DNA of 64,000 nucleotides from Mantis religiosa. Taxonomy: Eukaryota > Arthropoda > Insecta > Mantodea > Mantidae. The stretch lies in contig CM060950.1 of assembly GCA_030765055.1 (NCBI GenBank), positions 464,920,995 through 464,984,994 on the forward strand, read 5' to 3'. Numbering within the stretch: position 1 is the first letter of the stretch; the number at the start of each line of letters is the position of its first letter. The notes under the pieces were generated by a model that searched no databases, had not been told where the DNA came from, and was given only the letters and a program-made list of their open reading frames with translations. Below are positions 1 to 9,564 of the stretch, piece after piece. The translations under genes and the position numbers were made by a program.

Positions 1-135
1 AATGAAAATAACTTGGAAGTACTATGAGGGGTTACATTATGTGTGAAATGTTCAAGAACTATATGAGGGGGGACCGAAAAGAAACCGGATTGTTGTCATA
101 AAAACTTTATTGATGAACCTTTTTAAAAAATTACT

Positions 136-1432
136 TCAGTCACCTTCAAAATACTCTCCATTACATGTGATGCACTTGTCAAGTCTCTTTTGCCACTGTT
201 GGAAGCATGTTTGGAACTCTTCAAGTTTGATAATGTCCAGTGCCCTTTGCGAAGCTGTTTTTACCGCCTCCACATCGTCATAACGCTCCCCTTTTAGCAT
301 TTTTTTCATTCGTGGAAATAGGAAAAAGTCGCATGGGGCTAGGTTTGGCAAATACGGAGTGTGGGGAACGACAGACCACCTCTGAGATGCCAAATAGTGT
401 ACATGTGATGCACTTGTCAAGTCTCTTTTGCCACTGTTGGAAGCATGTTTGGAACTCTTCAAGTTTGATATTGTCCAGTGCCCTTTGCGAAGCTGTTTTT
501 ACTGCCTCCACATCGTCATAACCCTCCCCTTTTAGCATTTTTTTCATTCGTGGAAATAGGAAAAAAGTCGCATGGGGCTAGGTTTGGCAAACACGGAGTG
601 TGGGGAATGACAGACCACCTCTGAGATGCCAAATAGTGGGTCACTCGTAAGGCTGTGTGTGCTGGAGCGTTGTCGTGATGCAGAAACCAGTCAACTGATC
701 GCCAAAGTTCCGGGCATTTCCTCCTCACATCCTCTCGCAGACTCATTAAAACATCCAAGTAAAAGTGCTGGTTAACAGTCTGGCCAGGTGGTACGAATTC
801 CTGATTCACAGCTCCACGAACATAAAAAAAAAAAGAAGACAATGATCATTGTCTTCACATTTGACCTCACTTAACTTGCTTTTTTTGGTCTGGGAGAGTT
901 GGGAGTCCTCCACTGGCCTGACACTTGCTTGGTTTCTGGGTCATACCTGTAACACCAACTCTCATCCCCTGTAATGACTTTGTTCAAGAAGTTTGGATCA
1001 CATGCAATCTCTGTTTTCAAGTCCTGACACACATTCATGAGGATGGTTTTGTGCTCCTGTGTGAGAAGGCGCGGAACAAATTTAGCAGCAACACGTCTCA
1101 TGTGCAAATCCTCCCTCAAAATCCGTTGGCACGAGCTCCAACTGATTCCTGTGACTGCTGAAATTTGGTCGATCGTTTGATGATGATCCTCGTTGATGTT
1201 TTGGTGGACCTTTTCAATGTTCTCATTTCGCGATGTTGAAGGACGTCCAGAACGAGCTTGGTCTTCAACACACATCTCACCACGTTTAAAGCGCCCAAAC
1301 CACCCGAAAACCTGTGTGCGGCTCATAGCGTCCTCCTGGAAAGCTTCCTAAAGCATTTGGTGTGTCTCCGTTGAGTTTTTTAAGCAGGAAACAAAATTTC
1401 ACACACACTCTTTGTTCTTTTAAAGTTGCCAT
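136..1432 (-). pseudogene. mariner transposase pseudogene (element A)
   Basis: The start ATG is at 1432-1430, by analogy with the 49812 copy. The N-terminal helix-turn-helix part, including SRTQVFGWFGRFKRGE and RKMNVCQ-like text, is open over 1326-871. The first catalytic Asp lies in TGDESW and the second in HHDNAPAH; the third is in LAPCDFF. Frame changes occur near 1326, near 860 (an A-run at 829-839) and at the duplication. As a result the C-terminal LAPCDFF to FEGD segment is present twice, once in each tandem copy. It cannot encode an active enzyme. The family normally uses a D,D34D triad; here the parts lie in different frames. Confidence 0.85.
163..638. repeat. 238-bp direct tandem duplication inside mariner A
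   Basis: acatgtgatgcacttgtcaa occurs at 163 and again at 401, and the similarity runs to the tail gccaaatagtg at ~399 and ~638. The two units differ by scattered substitutions and a 1-bp indel, so the duplication is not very recent. Confidence 0.85.
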
Positions 1433-1829
1433 AACGACCTCGCAGAGGTAACCCGCCAACAGTCAGAGAAACACAATACCACACCTGCACGTTCAGCTCT
1501 ACACTGACGCCATCTGCACAGTTGTTTCATGAAGGTCTCTACTAACACCATCTAGCGTGAGAACCCTGCACTACGTCCACGAGTGGCAGTGCCCTCGGAG
1601 TCCGGTTTGTTTTGGGTCCCCCCTCAGATAGGAAAGGAATAACTGGAACTATTAACAAGGTTTTACTACATATGAAATACTAAAACAAGAAAATATTATA
1701 TTTTATGAATTCCCTTTAAGCTGTGAATATATTAGATTGCACCATTATGTAATTATCTGATTGATGATTGTGGAAATTGTTAGTTTTTCAACAATTTTTG
1801 ATACGTAAGTTATATTTTACTTATTGCAG

Positions 1830-1949
1830 CTTCGACATGCACTGCAGAGACAAAAGAGTCATTTTGATAACGTCAACATTGACTGGAATCTCTCACATGA
1901 TGAAGGATCAACAGACTTCTCTGATGATGAAACAATCATTGAGGATAGG
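1830..1949 (+). CDS. Asap: ASAP-family ArfGAP, exon after the ankyrin repeats (partial gene)
   Basis: A 40-codon exon preceded by ttattgcag and followed by gtaagt, phase 0 on both sides. It reads LRHALQRQKSHFDNVNIDWN and goes on to LSHDEGSTDFSDDETIIEDR. In known ASAP1/ASAP2 proteins the segment just after the ankyrin repeats has the pattern NVNIEW followed by an acidic D/E/S run, and that is what is seen. ASAP proteins (BAR, PH, ArfGAP, ankyrin, Pro-rich, SH3) stimulate GTP hydrolysis on Arf at membranes and focal adhesions. The BAR to ankyrin exons must lie upstream of this window. A piggyBac terminus starts only 14 bp beyond the exon end. Confidence 0.85.
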
Positions 1950-2238
1950 GTAAGTCAAACATATTAACCTCTTAGCATACCTATTATTTTGAAAAGTGTG
2001 TTCCTTTTTTTACCAATTTTTTTATTGTCACAATTGAATATTCATTAAGATACAATACTGATCATAACAATAGAACCAGTTTTTACGACCATAACAATAA
2101 AAAATTTTATGTCTGAATAGTCTCCAGATTTAAATTCCGAGTATACTCGTCAAATACATAGTATGCTTTTTTTATAAACTAAGATATGTAAACAAGTTTA
2201 TATTGGGCACTGCAACATAAAACAACAAAAATGAGTTA

Positions 2239-3139
2239 CGAGGGCTGTTCAATAAGGAATTATAATTTTTCGTAATAAAATTCAATCTTATTATATTCTG
2301 TTAGCTTAATGTGAAACAAACACGCCGTAGTACTTTCATTGTTGGTACTCCTGGTTCCTGCCTGTGAGAACCAGGCAAGTTCAGACATGTTCAGTATCGC
2401 CTACTGCTGCTATGGAGGTAACATGCAGTTAAATTGATGTTAGAGGAAAATCCGGAGTCTCTTTCAAACGTAATCACTGCTGATGAAACTTTGGCTACAT
2501 CATTTTGATCCTGAGAGCTAACAACAAAGCTCAGTGTGGAAATCTCCTTCATCACCAACCCCTAAAAAAGCAAAAGTGGTTGCTTCTGCTGGGAAAGTTA
2601 TAGTCATCTCATTCTTTGATATTCATGCAAAGGTTTATCAGCATGTCGTACCTGCACACACATCAGTAACTGGGCAATGCTACAAGGATGTCCTGAAAAC
2701 ATTGTAAGTCCGTATCTGGTGCAAAAGACCACATTTCTGTGAAGCAGGCTGGATGCTGCACCACGATAATGCGGGCCCGCATATTGCCAAAGTTGTTGCT
2801 GAATATCTTGCAAAAATCAACGTGGAGTGCATCCCTCACCCTCCCTATAGTCTGGATTTAGCCCCATGTTACATTTTTCTATTGCCTAACTTGAAGAAAC
2901 GCCTTTGTGGGAGGCATTATCCATCATCAGAAGCAGTGGTGAAGGCTCCGTAGGCGATTTTGAAGGATCTCTCAAAAAATGGTTTCCAGCATGTCTTTGA
3001 AGACTGGCAGAAATGCTGGGACAAGTGCATCGCATTCAGGGAAGACTTATTTTGAGAAGGACCATGAAAATTATGAGGATGAGTAAAGGTACGTTGTCAA
3101 AAAAAAAAATTGTGATCATTCTTTATTGAACAGCCGTCG
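2239..3139 (+). mobile_element. mariner element B, internally deleted
   Basis: Flanked by TA at 2237-2238 and 3140-3141. The ends are cgagggctgttcaataa and its near inverted repeat ttgaacagccgtcg. At 901 bp it is shorter than related copies (47388-48863, 39160-41325 minus insertions); the N-terminal third of the transposase is missing. It sits inside piggyBac copy 1. Confidence 0.85.
2423..3086 (+). pseudogene. mariner transposase pseudogene (element B)
   Basis: Fragments include ITADET near 2475, HHDNAGPHIAKVVAEYLAKI (the second catalytic Asp, ~2760-2820), then IPHPPYSLDLAPC. The third catalytic Asp, expected after LAPC, is a Tyr (tac). The C-terminal DWQKCWDKC motif follows near 3002-3030, after a stop codon in place of the E/A codon at 2951-2953. 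It is inactive by residue loss, frameshifts and stops. Confidence 0.8.
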
Positions 3140-3338
3140 TATTAACCTATGTTTTAAATCATACTTTATTATTTATTTTGTTTATGTGTTTGTTACTGTA
3201 TGAAAAACTCTCAAGCAAGGATCAACACACAAAGATACGCTGTAGTCAGTGCACATATATCTAGATCCCCTTCGTATCTTCTTGCACCTAGCGTCTCACA
3301 CACACTGCTGCACATTCTACGTATTCATGTTGGATTTT

Positions 3339-3653
3339 TCATTTTTCATTGGGCGGGATTATGATGGAAAATGTCGGCAACAAGTTCGCAAAGGACTTGC
3401 TTTCGCTGATGGCCTGCCCACTTTTTTTTGGAGAACATTTCTCCCTCTGGTGTTCTGCAATGATTTGCTCAACTGCAATATCACCTTCCGATGAGTTCAA
3501 AAAGTCACTTTCTTCTTCTGAAGTGCCTTTGTAGCTTTCTTTAGAAATTTCAGTTCCACTAAATTCAATATTATAATCTTTATCACTCTGTATTTCTATA
3601 AAACACACAAAACCGTGCACTGTGTGGGTACACACAACTGCTGGTATGAACAA
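3339..3653 (-). pseudogene. piggyBac transposase N-terminal fragment
   Basis: A 104-codon fragment starting MFIPAVVCTHTVHGFVCFIE. It shares DYNIEFSGTEISKESY and the acidic EEESDF stretch with the N-terminus at 29233-29024. Acidic, disordered N-termini precede the DDD catalytic core in piggyBac-type transposases; that core is absent here. The frame then runs into unrelated-looking sequence at 3339. It is a dead relic. Confidence 0.65.
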
Positions 3654-3751
3654 AGACGTCTAATGTACATATTTAGGCTTTCACGGCCGCCGTTAATCCT
3701 ATAGAATGTTGTTTCTGGAGTTGAAGGCCGTGGTCTAGACAATGAAAGCGT

Positions 3752-3794
3752 ATCTGACGTTTCGCCCATAACTCTGTCGGGTATCTTCAGAGAT
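3752..3794 (-). ncRNA. hammerhead-ribozyme-like motif, PLE alpha
   Basis: The minus strand reads ATCT, CTGAAGA, T, ACCC, an 11-nt loop, GGGC, GAAAC, GTC, AGAT. ATCT/AGAT form stem I and CCC/GGG form stem II; stem III is at most two base pairs. This is the type I minimal hammerhead layout known from PLE terminal repeats, with the expected cleavage after GUC. One stem II closing pair is an A-C mismatch. Activity is not shown. Confidence 0.65.
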
Positions 3795-4105
3795 TCTAAG
3801 CCTTGTCTGTTTCCAAGTAGACTGGCGTTTAGTTGAGTGCCTGAACTATATATAGAGGTATGAGTGATGGTTACTCATCCACCAATCCCTGTGCGGCTGA
3901 AGAAGCTGCCACACCTTTATTCTGGTTGGTTCTTTGTGGTTTAGGCTTTGTGCTGTCCAGCACTGGCATCCAGGCTTTGTGTAAGATTTCTTCCTTTCTA
4001 TTAAAACTGTTTTTATGTTTATAGATTTCAATGGCTTCTCTGTATAGCCATGCGTGGTAATAGGCCGTGTTGTCGAGAAGCCCAGTTTCTTGAGAATTAA
4101 AGCAT

Positions 4106-4750
4106 TTGCACCAGGCCGTGCAAGCTAACGGTTATGGAAAAAAGGAAATAATTCGGGCTTCACATCCAAGAAGGACATCAAAAGCTTCTACTGAGAGGCA
4201 GAATATCAAAGCATTTTTACTGTTCATCAAAGGTGTTACGGATCGCATTGGTAAACTGCTGGAGAGAACCAATATAAAAACCATCTTCAAGCCCACCAGA
4301 AAGCTAAAACAACAACTGAGGTTGGCGAAGGATAGACTGGACGTGCTCTTGATGCAGGGAAATTACTGTATACCATGTAGCTGTGGACAGGTGTACGTTG
4401 GCACCACCAAGTGCAGCATAAAAACCTGCATCAAGGAACACTAAAGCAACTGTCGATTGGGTCAAATTGTGAAATCAGCGGTAGCCGAACATGCTTTGTT
4501 AGTGGGCCATGACATTAATTTTCAAGAAACTGAGCTCCTCGACAACATGGCCTCTTACCACGCACGGCTATACAGAGAAGCCATTGAAATCTATAAATAC
4601 AAAAACAGTTTTAATAGAAAGGAAGAAATAGCACGCCTACACAAAGCCTGGATGCCAGTGCTGTACAGCACAAAGCCTAAACCACAAAGAACCAACCAGA
4701 ATAAAGGTGTGGCAGCCTCTTCAGCCGCACAGGGATTGGTGGACGAGTAA
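4106..4750 (+). pseudogene. PLE GIY-YIG endonuclease region, broken by a stop
   Basis: Covers the RT-to-endonuclease linker (FKPTRKLKQQL) and then the GIY-YIG-type core CGQVYVGTTK. A TAA at ~4442 and a shift interrupt it just after IKTCIKEH. The second part has AVAEHALLVGHDI, EAIEIYKYKNSFNRKEE and the C-terminal LHKAWMPVL. In PLEs this nuclease makes the target nick that primes reverse transcription. The RT domain is missing (5' truncation). Confidence 0.75.
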
Positions 4751-4820
4751 CCAAAAGGAGCCGAGTGGGCGGTCGCTCATACCTCTATATATAGTTCAGG
4801 CACTCAACTAAATGCCATAA

Positions 4821-5068
4821 AATACTGATACGAACAATCATTACATACGCAGCCCCTGTCTGGGACCATTGCGCAAAGTCTAACATAACATAGCTCCAAG
4901 TACTTAAAAACAAAATACTAAGGATAATCACCAAAGTACCACGGAGCACACCAGTAGATATACTCCACAACAACCTCAACATGCATACCATAGAACAATT
5001 TATTAAATGGCTAGCTTTTAACATGTACAAAAGGTGTGAGAATCACTTTAATCCCCTGCCGAAACAGC
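4821..5068 (+). pseudogene. Jockey-type LINE reverse transcriptase, C-terminal scrap
   Basis: One frame gives ILIRTIITYAAPVWDHCAK, a stop (tag at ~4894), then LQVLKNKILRIITKVPRSTP and HTIEQFIKWLAFNMYKRCEN. The pattern of YxxPVW, QxxQNKxLRxITxxPxxTP and IxxxIxxLAxxxY is typical of the C-terminal end of Jockey-clade LINE polymerases. Only about 80 codons remain, between PLE alpha and a truncated LTR. Confidence 0.65.
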
Positions 5069-5091
5069 GGGGGGGGGGGGGGGGGGGGGGG
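5069..5091. repeat. poly-G tract, 23 bp
   Basis: An uninterrupted run of 23 G. Such runs are prone to length error in assemblies, and it may mark an old junction between the LINE scrap and the LTR. Its exact length should not be trusted. Confidence 0.9.
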
Positions 5092-5399
5092 AAGGAGATA
5101 GATTTCTGGAGAGTTCATCTTTCTTCTAGTGCCATCTTGAGATTTTTGGAATAGTGAGTAAGCTATAAAAGGAAGCTGCTGCCTGCCACTGTGGAACAGT
5201 CGGTAAATGGACGTGTGTGCGCAAACAACTGTGTTTTGAACTGAATTCTTTTGTGGTCAATGACCTTGCAAGTTGTATTGTGTTTGTGACATAATTCTGC
5301 TACTGTAAGGGTTAACAAAAGTGTGTTTCTACGGAAATAAAGAGGAGTTTTTAGAGTTTGCAACTTGGACTTTTAATTTCACGAACCCACAAAGTCACA
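5092..5399 (+). mobile_element. truncated solo LTR (retrotransposon)
   Basis: Matches the 3' two thirds of the LTRs at 14281, 35914 (minus) and 43789 (minus). It has a TATA-like ctataaaaggaagc at ~5164, a polyadenylation signal aataaaga at ~5336, and the shared end acccacaaagtcaca at 5385-5399. The 5' start TGT is not found; the left side is lost at or near the poly-G run. Confidence 0.7.
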
Positions 5400-5920
5400 A
5401 TATAATGTAGGAACAAACTTTGTTGGGATGGTCATGAAGTGAGTGAGACTTACAATAAAAGAGTGTGTGTGTATGTCTAAACTTTTTGTCTTTTGTATCC
5501 TAGAGCCTTACAGTTGTTTATATTACAGAATTGCTTTGCTGTAGCACCTAAAGTAGCATTCCCTAGTACCTAAAGAACCAAGTTCAAGTTATTTGGTAGT
5601 AGCCACAAGGGGATTTGTCGCTTAGCACATCATTGACTCATAGCAGGTTAAGCTTCTCATTGCTGTTGTGGAAACAGTTATTCTAAACAATAAAATATGA
5701 TAAATTAGCTATTAATGTGTTTCAAATGGGAAGGTGTTTGTCCTTGAGTGCTACTAGGTGAGCAGCGAATCGGAGTCCTGCGGTGTTATCGTATTGCATT
5801 CCCCCTAAGTGGTGTGTGATGAGTGCCAAACTAATCAATCTCTAATGCTATTCACGCTAAGACAGAACTTCAGATTTTGCAAAAACTGATCCATGAGGAA
5901 GGAGAGAGTAATTTGAAATT
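5400..5920. other. Intron sequence without a recognised element
   Basis: AT-rich sequence of the first ASAP intron. I see no coding frame with family signature, no terminal repeats and no splice pair that fits the gene phase. Confidence 0.5.
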
Positions 5921-6392
5921 TAATTGTATTGGAACACCACAGTGAAGCGAAATAATTATTATTAAATGATAGATGAGTTGTAAGTGAAGCTTATGTGTAA
6001 TAAATAAGACTCATAGATAGTAATATATTTGACATAACCGTAAAAATACATTATTTTTAGCTCAAATAGTTTTCCTAATACAAATAAAGTAGATACCAGT
6101 ATATCGAAATTTAACTGTATTGGAACACCACAGTGAAGCGAAATAATTATTAAATTATAGATGAGTCATATTTATTACACATCGGCTTCACTTATGTACC
6201 TATATTGAGGATATATTTTGCGAACCATCGTTTGCATCGTCGACTCTTATGCGTCTGTCGCATAAGAGTTGTTGAGTCGCATAAGAGCCGACAATGCAAA
6301 CAATGGTTTGCGAAACATGTCCTCAATATAGGTACATAAGGGAAGCCAATGTGTAATAAATACGACTCATCTCTAATTTAATAGATACCATT
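5921..6392. mobile_element. Penelope-like element epsilon termini, fold-back without coding part
   Basis: Contains two copies of ttgtattggaacaccacagt (~5925 and ~6115), the tail also seen at 27140-27160 and 48670-48690. A palindrome at 6150-6385 pairs cttatgtacctatattgagg with its inverse. The centre repeats cgcataagag. A degenerate hammerhead shape (GCAAAC/GUUUGC stem, then GAAACATGTC) lies at 6288-6322, but its CTGANGA half reads CCGACAA. Both arms are non-coding. Confidence 0.65.
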
Positions 6393-6920
6393 ATATTATA
6401 ACAAATCATTACAACATAAGCACTGTAATGAATATCATTATTGGTTGGCATGTATGCGTGAACGTACATTTGAAATTACTCAGAACTGAAACGTAAACAT
6501 TTGACATGATGTGGTAAAAGAAGTATGTACTTTGAATAAGCCAAGGTGTTCGTTAAAGTTTATGAGAGGAAATTCAATTACTCTTCCATGAAAAAGTGTA
6601 TCAGCTGGATCAATGAGATGCAATCCACCTTCCCCTGCCCTTACTACTGCTAGAACAATCCAATAGAGTTGTTGTGGGCTCAAATTATCTTGCAAACAGA
6701 AATAATATTTTTAAACTGACTGATGTTGAACAACTTATTCACGAAGAAATTAACAAGGAACACAACAAGACTGTGAAAACTATGTGAGACATAAGATAAA
6801 CCATAAGAAGACGACTTTTGGAAAGAAATAGCATGCAACGGGAATTAGGAACCAATCATCATAATCAAAAACACTTTTTAAACCAATTCTCGAACTGTAT
6901 AAATCATCATAAATTTGCAG
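6393..6920. other. Intron sequence without a recognised element
   Basis: AT-rich intron lying between the PLE epsilon termini and the micro-exon. No transposase, RT or SINE head was seen on either strand. Confidence 0.5.
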
Positions 6921-6965
6921 TACTCAGACGTTGAAGACAGTGACAATGACGAATTATCTCTTAAC
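6921..6965 (+). CDS. Asap: ASAP micro-exon, acidic linker
   Basis: Fifteen codons, YSDVEDSDNDELSLN, between aaatttgcag and gtaagtaac. The length is a multiple of three and the phase is 0 on both sides, matching the exon ending at 1949 and the one starting at 23345. The acidic content fits the D/E-rich stretch that follows NVNIEW in ASAP proteins. The pyrimidine tract is weak, so it may be alternatively used. It is an inference from splice signals, phase and composition; no transcript evidence is available. Confidence 0.6.
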
Positions 6966-7800
6966 GTAAGTAACATTCACAGCTATACGGATGCACCGCT
7001 GGTATTTTCATTGGATTATAAAAAGAAGTAATTCATAAACCATAATTAACTTTAAACTAAATATTTAAAACATTTGTGTAATATACAAATATTCATGTTG
7101 CAGTTGTGATTACAACATTATTATAAAACTTTGGAAAATTCAGTTTGCGTTACCTTACATCTAGTGGCACGAACACTCGTAAGTGTACGAGAGAGAGAGG
7201 GAAATATAAAAAGAGTGGAGATAAGGAGGTGGCAACGGTGAAAGCTCTAACACATCAGATTGGCTACAGGTGAGAACTCTTCCCATTTGAAACACGTAAT
7301 AAGTATATTTTAGAAAAGTAAGATAAACTAGATAGAACGATCACTGAAAAGCAAAACAAATTGGCCAGTGATCAAAAAGAATGTTTGTAAAACAGGTTCA
7401 AGCAGCTAGGGAAATCTTAATAAAACAGGATCAGCTTGCTACTGATATCAATAACAAATATGGCCAGTTAGCAGCTGATATTTAAAAATAAAAAAAAATT
7501 GGATCAGAGCAAATTAAATTTTAGACAGAAACCATGTTTGAAATAAAGATATGTTTAAGAATGCAGTCAATTAAGCTAGAGAAAATGATATCACTATGAA
7601 TATAACTGCAAATAATGATAATGAGTAGTGAAAATCTAACTGTGAGAATACATTGTAGGAAATGACAGTAATGGGTGAAAGTTTGTATACTATGGAATAT
7701 AGCATGTAAAGCTGGTAAGCTCAATAGATAAAAGGAACAGAAAATGCAACGTAATGCCATGTTTACGTAAAAAATGAAGCTAGCTACAGTGAAGCAATAA
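6966..7800. other. Intron sequence without a recognised element
   Basis: AT-rich; includes a short gagagagaggg run at ~7191. Small frames here lack any motif I can name. Confidence 0.5.
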
Positions 7801-8352
7801 ATATTACACAAATACAACTATTTGCAACAAAAACTTCACTTATCTTAAGAAAATGATGTAAATTTTTCTTATTAATTGATGAGATCAATTTGTAAACATT
7901 TGTCTACTATATGCGTGTGATAAGAAGAGCGATCGGGTTCCAAGTCCTCATTTGGTAAGTTTCATTTAACTCCGTAAACATAGATGACAACTTTGAAATT
8001 TGAAATGTGCTATACACTAACATCTAGTGGCTAATGCACTAAGGTTTATCATGCCTGCCATATTTCGTTTTGATCAATTTTGAGGTTAATTAGCTAACCA
8101 GTTTACAACAATCATATGTTAGAATTAGAATTTTTGTTCGTCCTTGGCAACATATACATGTTATGAGACACGTCAAAATGTATAAATACAGTATATACAT
8201 AAAGTCAAATTGATTACATACATTATACACAGTAAGCAGCTTTTCTATGGTTTCATGTGGTATTTGCATAGACTAATTTACTACAAGAAATGTCATAAAA
8301 TGAATATTACAGGTTTGTGAATGTACTATGCTTCCAGTGCTCATTTGTATGG

Positions 8353-8613
8353 TTATAGTTCTAAAAATTCATTAACCGTATAAAAACAGTGTGCATGCAA
8401 AAATTTCTTAAGCTTATTCTTAAAGTGTTTTAATGACGCAGCTTGTTTAAATGAATTTGGAAGTTTATTATATAACATTATCCCTTTGTAGTTAAAGCTT
8501 GCTTCATAAAGGCTCATTTGGTGCGCTCGAATTGCCAGTTTATACTTGTTACGAGTGTGGTATAGTGTGTAGTGTTTAACGCCCGCTTTTACTGCATATG
8601 GCACCACAGGCAT
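8353..8613 (-). pseudogene. LINE reverse transcriptase C-terminal fragment
   Basis: YHTRNKYKLAIRAHQMSLYE followed by GIMLYNKLPNSFKQ and LKHFKNKLKKFL. The TRxKxxL ... KLYNKLP ... FKxxLKxFL pattern is the C-terminal end of many insect LINE polymerases, and is shared by the fragments at 16880 (+) and 38030 (-). Only the last ~85 residues survive, ending with FYTVNEFLEL and a stop. Confidence 0.75.
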
Positions 8614-8624
8614 TGATACTGATG

Positions 8625-8812
8625 ATACATGAGATGAAGATGGAGCACCGGTGGAATGAAATGGCGGGGGAAATCGGAGATCCCAGAGAAAACCCGCCCC
8701 AGCGCTGTGTTGTCCACCGCAAATCTCACTTTGCGGTCGCCTGGGATCGAACCCGGGCTGCCTTGGTGAGAGCCAAGAAGTCTAACCACTGAGCCACGGC
8801 GCAGCCGGTACA
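8625..8812 (-). mobile_element. tRNA-derived SINE, family B, copy 1
   Basis: On the minus strand the head has an A box (tggctcagtgg) and a B box (ggttcgatcc) spaced as in tRNA, giving a tRNA-like fold from gcgccgtggc to ccaggcg. The body continues to a gaaatggcgggggaaa region. The family shares its body with 41930-42186. RNA polymerase III promoters of this type drive SINEs; it is not a tRNA gene because the acceptor and anticodon stems do not pair. Confidence 0.75.
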
Positions 8813-8888
8813 AGTGTGGTGGTCATGTACATCAGCATTTACCTGAAATTGATTTATATTTGTATGAACATTTGTGGATGTTATAGCT

Positions 8889-9060
8889 CTCGAAAGGAGG
8901 ACACATTATTATTCGTCTACCTCTGTATAACTGTGATCTGAATGCAATTGAGCTGGCGTGGGCAAAGCTAAGGAATGTTTTCAGAGGATGCAACGTTACT
9001 TGTGATATCTTTGCTTATCTTACATGCTATTTTGCTGAACTGTTTTTTTCAAGGCTGACC
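8889..9060 (+). pseudogene. Tc1/IS630-type transposase scrap (DDE_3 C-terminal motif)
   Basis: One open stretch reads KGGHIIIRLPLYNCDLNAIE and then LAWAKLRNVF. In DDE_3-type transposases the last catalytic residue sits in RLPPYxxxLNPIExxW, and the Glu is retained here. No ends or N-terminus can be seen. Confidence 0.6.
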
Positions 9061-9204
9061 ACACTGCAGAAACAAAAGAGCGTTAGCTCTCGCTTCTTCC
9101 CCTCTGCCCGCACAACATTGTAAATTCAGCATCAACATATCTTGCGTGTACTGTACATCCTCAGAAGTTGTTTGATGACTGAGAATGTAGACAAATATTT
9201 ATGA

Positions 9205-9448
9205 TGTGTGTTTGGAGGAATTTAGTAACAGTGACGTCAAAATTAATATAAAAATTATTTGTGGTTGGTTTATTGACACTCGTCACTTACTTTTTCATAT
9301 ATTTATGAGAGACTAGTTTCAAAGGCCCTGGCCTCCATTGGGAAGAGATTGAAAATGGAGGCCAGGGCCTTTGAAACTAGTCTCTCATAAATATATGAAA
9401 AAGTAAGTGACGAGTGTCAATAAACCAACCACAAATAATTTTTATATT
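9205..9448. mobile_element. PLE gamma minimal fold-back with imperfect 12-bp target duplication
   Basis: A near-perfect 200-bp palindrome: the arm running from taaaaattatttgtggttgg to ggccctggcctcca is followed by a short spacer and its inverse. The left tail (tgtgtgtttggaggaatttag) equals the right end of the coding copy at 39275-40516. The flanks aaatatttatga (9193-9204) and aaatgtttatga (9449-9460) differ at one base, consistent with an old 12-bp target duplication. Confidence 0.75.
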
Positions 9449-9564
9449 AAATGTTTATGAAATCAATCTCATCAATTAATAAGAAAAATGTACATCATTT
9501 TCTTAAGATAAGTGAAGTTTTTGTTGCAAATAGTTGTATTTGTGTAGTAGTGTAATGTGAAGAA

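Larger units (their letters stand above)
62..1630 (-). mobile_element. mariner element A, degenerate copy
   Basis: Tc1/mariner DNA transposon moved by cut and paste into TA. Terminal inverted repeats are visible: the left end reads inward as gaggggggaccgaaaagaaac and the right end, reverse-complemented, gives a near match, each next to a TA. The element reads right to left. It belongs to the same family as the + strand copy at 49812-51131, which supplies the reference for its ends and protein. The left part carries a 238-bp tandem duplication (163-400 and 401-638). The family is clear; the exact outer bases are uncertain by a few nucleotides. Confidence 0.85.
1964..3665 (-). mobile_element. 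piggyBac remnant, copy 1 (invaded by a mariner)
   Basis: TTAA at 1964-1967 followed by cctcttagcata resembles the end of piggyBac copy 2 (TTAA at 29485-29488, read on the minus strand). A ccgagtatactcg motif at ~2137 is also shared with copy 2. The minus strand at 3653-3440 gives a near match to the copy 2 transposase N-terminus. The right end is lost where a PLE begins at ~3674. The family assignment is inherited from copy 2, which has the piggyBac transposase core. Confidence 0.6.
3674..4816. mobile_element. Penelope-like element alpha, fold-back copy
   Basis: The left arm (3840-4090, minus sense) is the inverted copy of the right arm (4519-4815, plus sense); both carry the C-terminal coding part of the GIY-YIG module and the palindromic tatatatagttcaggcactc boundary. 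The outer left 160 bp start with ggctttcacggcc, a start shared by PLE copies at 9590, 59968 and 60412, and carry a hammerhead motif. Inverted, 5'-truncated double copies are usual for PLEs. Confidence 0.75.
7803..9548. mobile_element. PLE delta-type terminal arms enclosing nested insertions
   Basis: acacaaatacaactatttgc at 7807 and the following ~95 bp (cttcacttatcttaag, attgatgagatcaattt) reappear inverted at 9450-9545. The same motif set marks PLE delta ends at 45300, 51360, 52290 and 59300. Between the arms lie a LINE scrap, a SINE, a transposase scrap and a PLE gamma fold-back. That the arms belong to one original element is an inference. Confidence 0.5.

Noticed and set aside
5069..5091. 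G-quadruplex regulatory element
   Set aside because: A homopolymer of 23 G at a junction of two truncated elements is better explained by an expansion or sequencing artefact.
8750..8812. Possible tRNA gene on the minus strand
   Set aside because: Head of a SINE; anticodon and acceptor stems do not pair and a family body follows.
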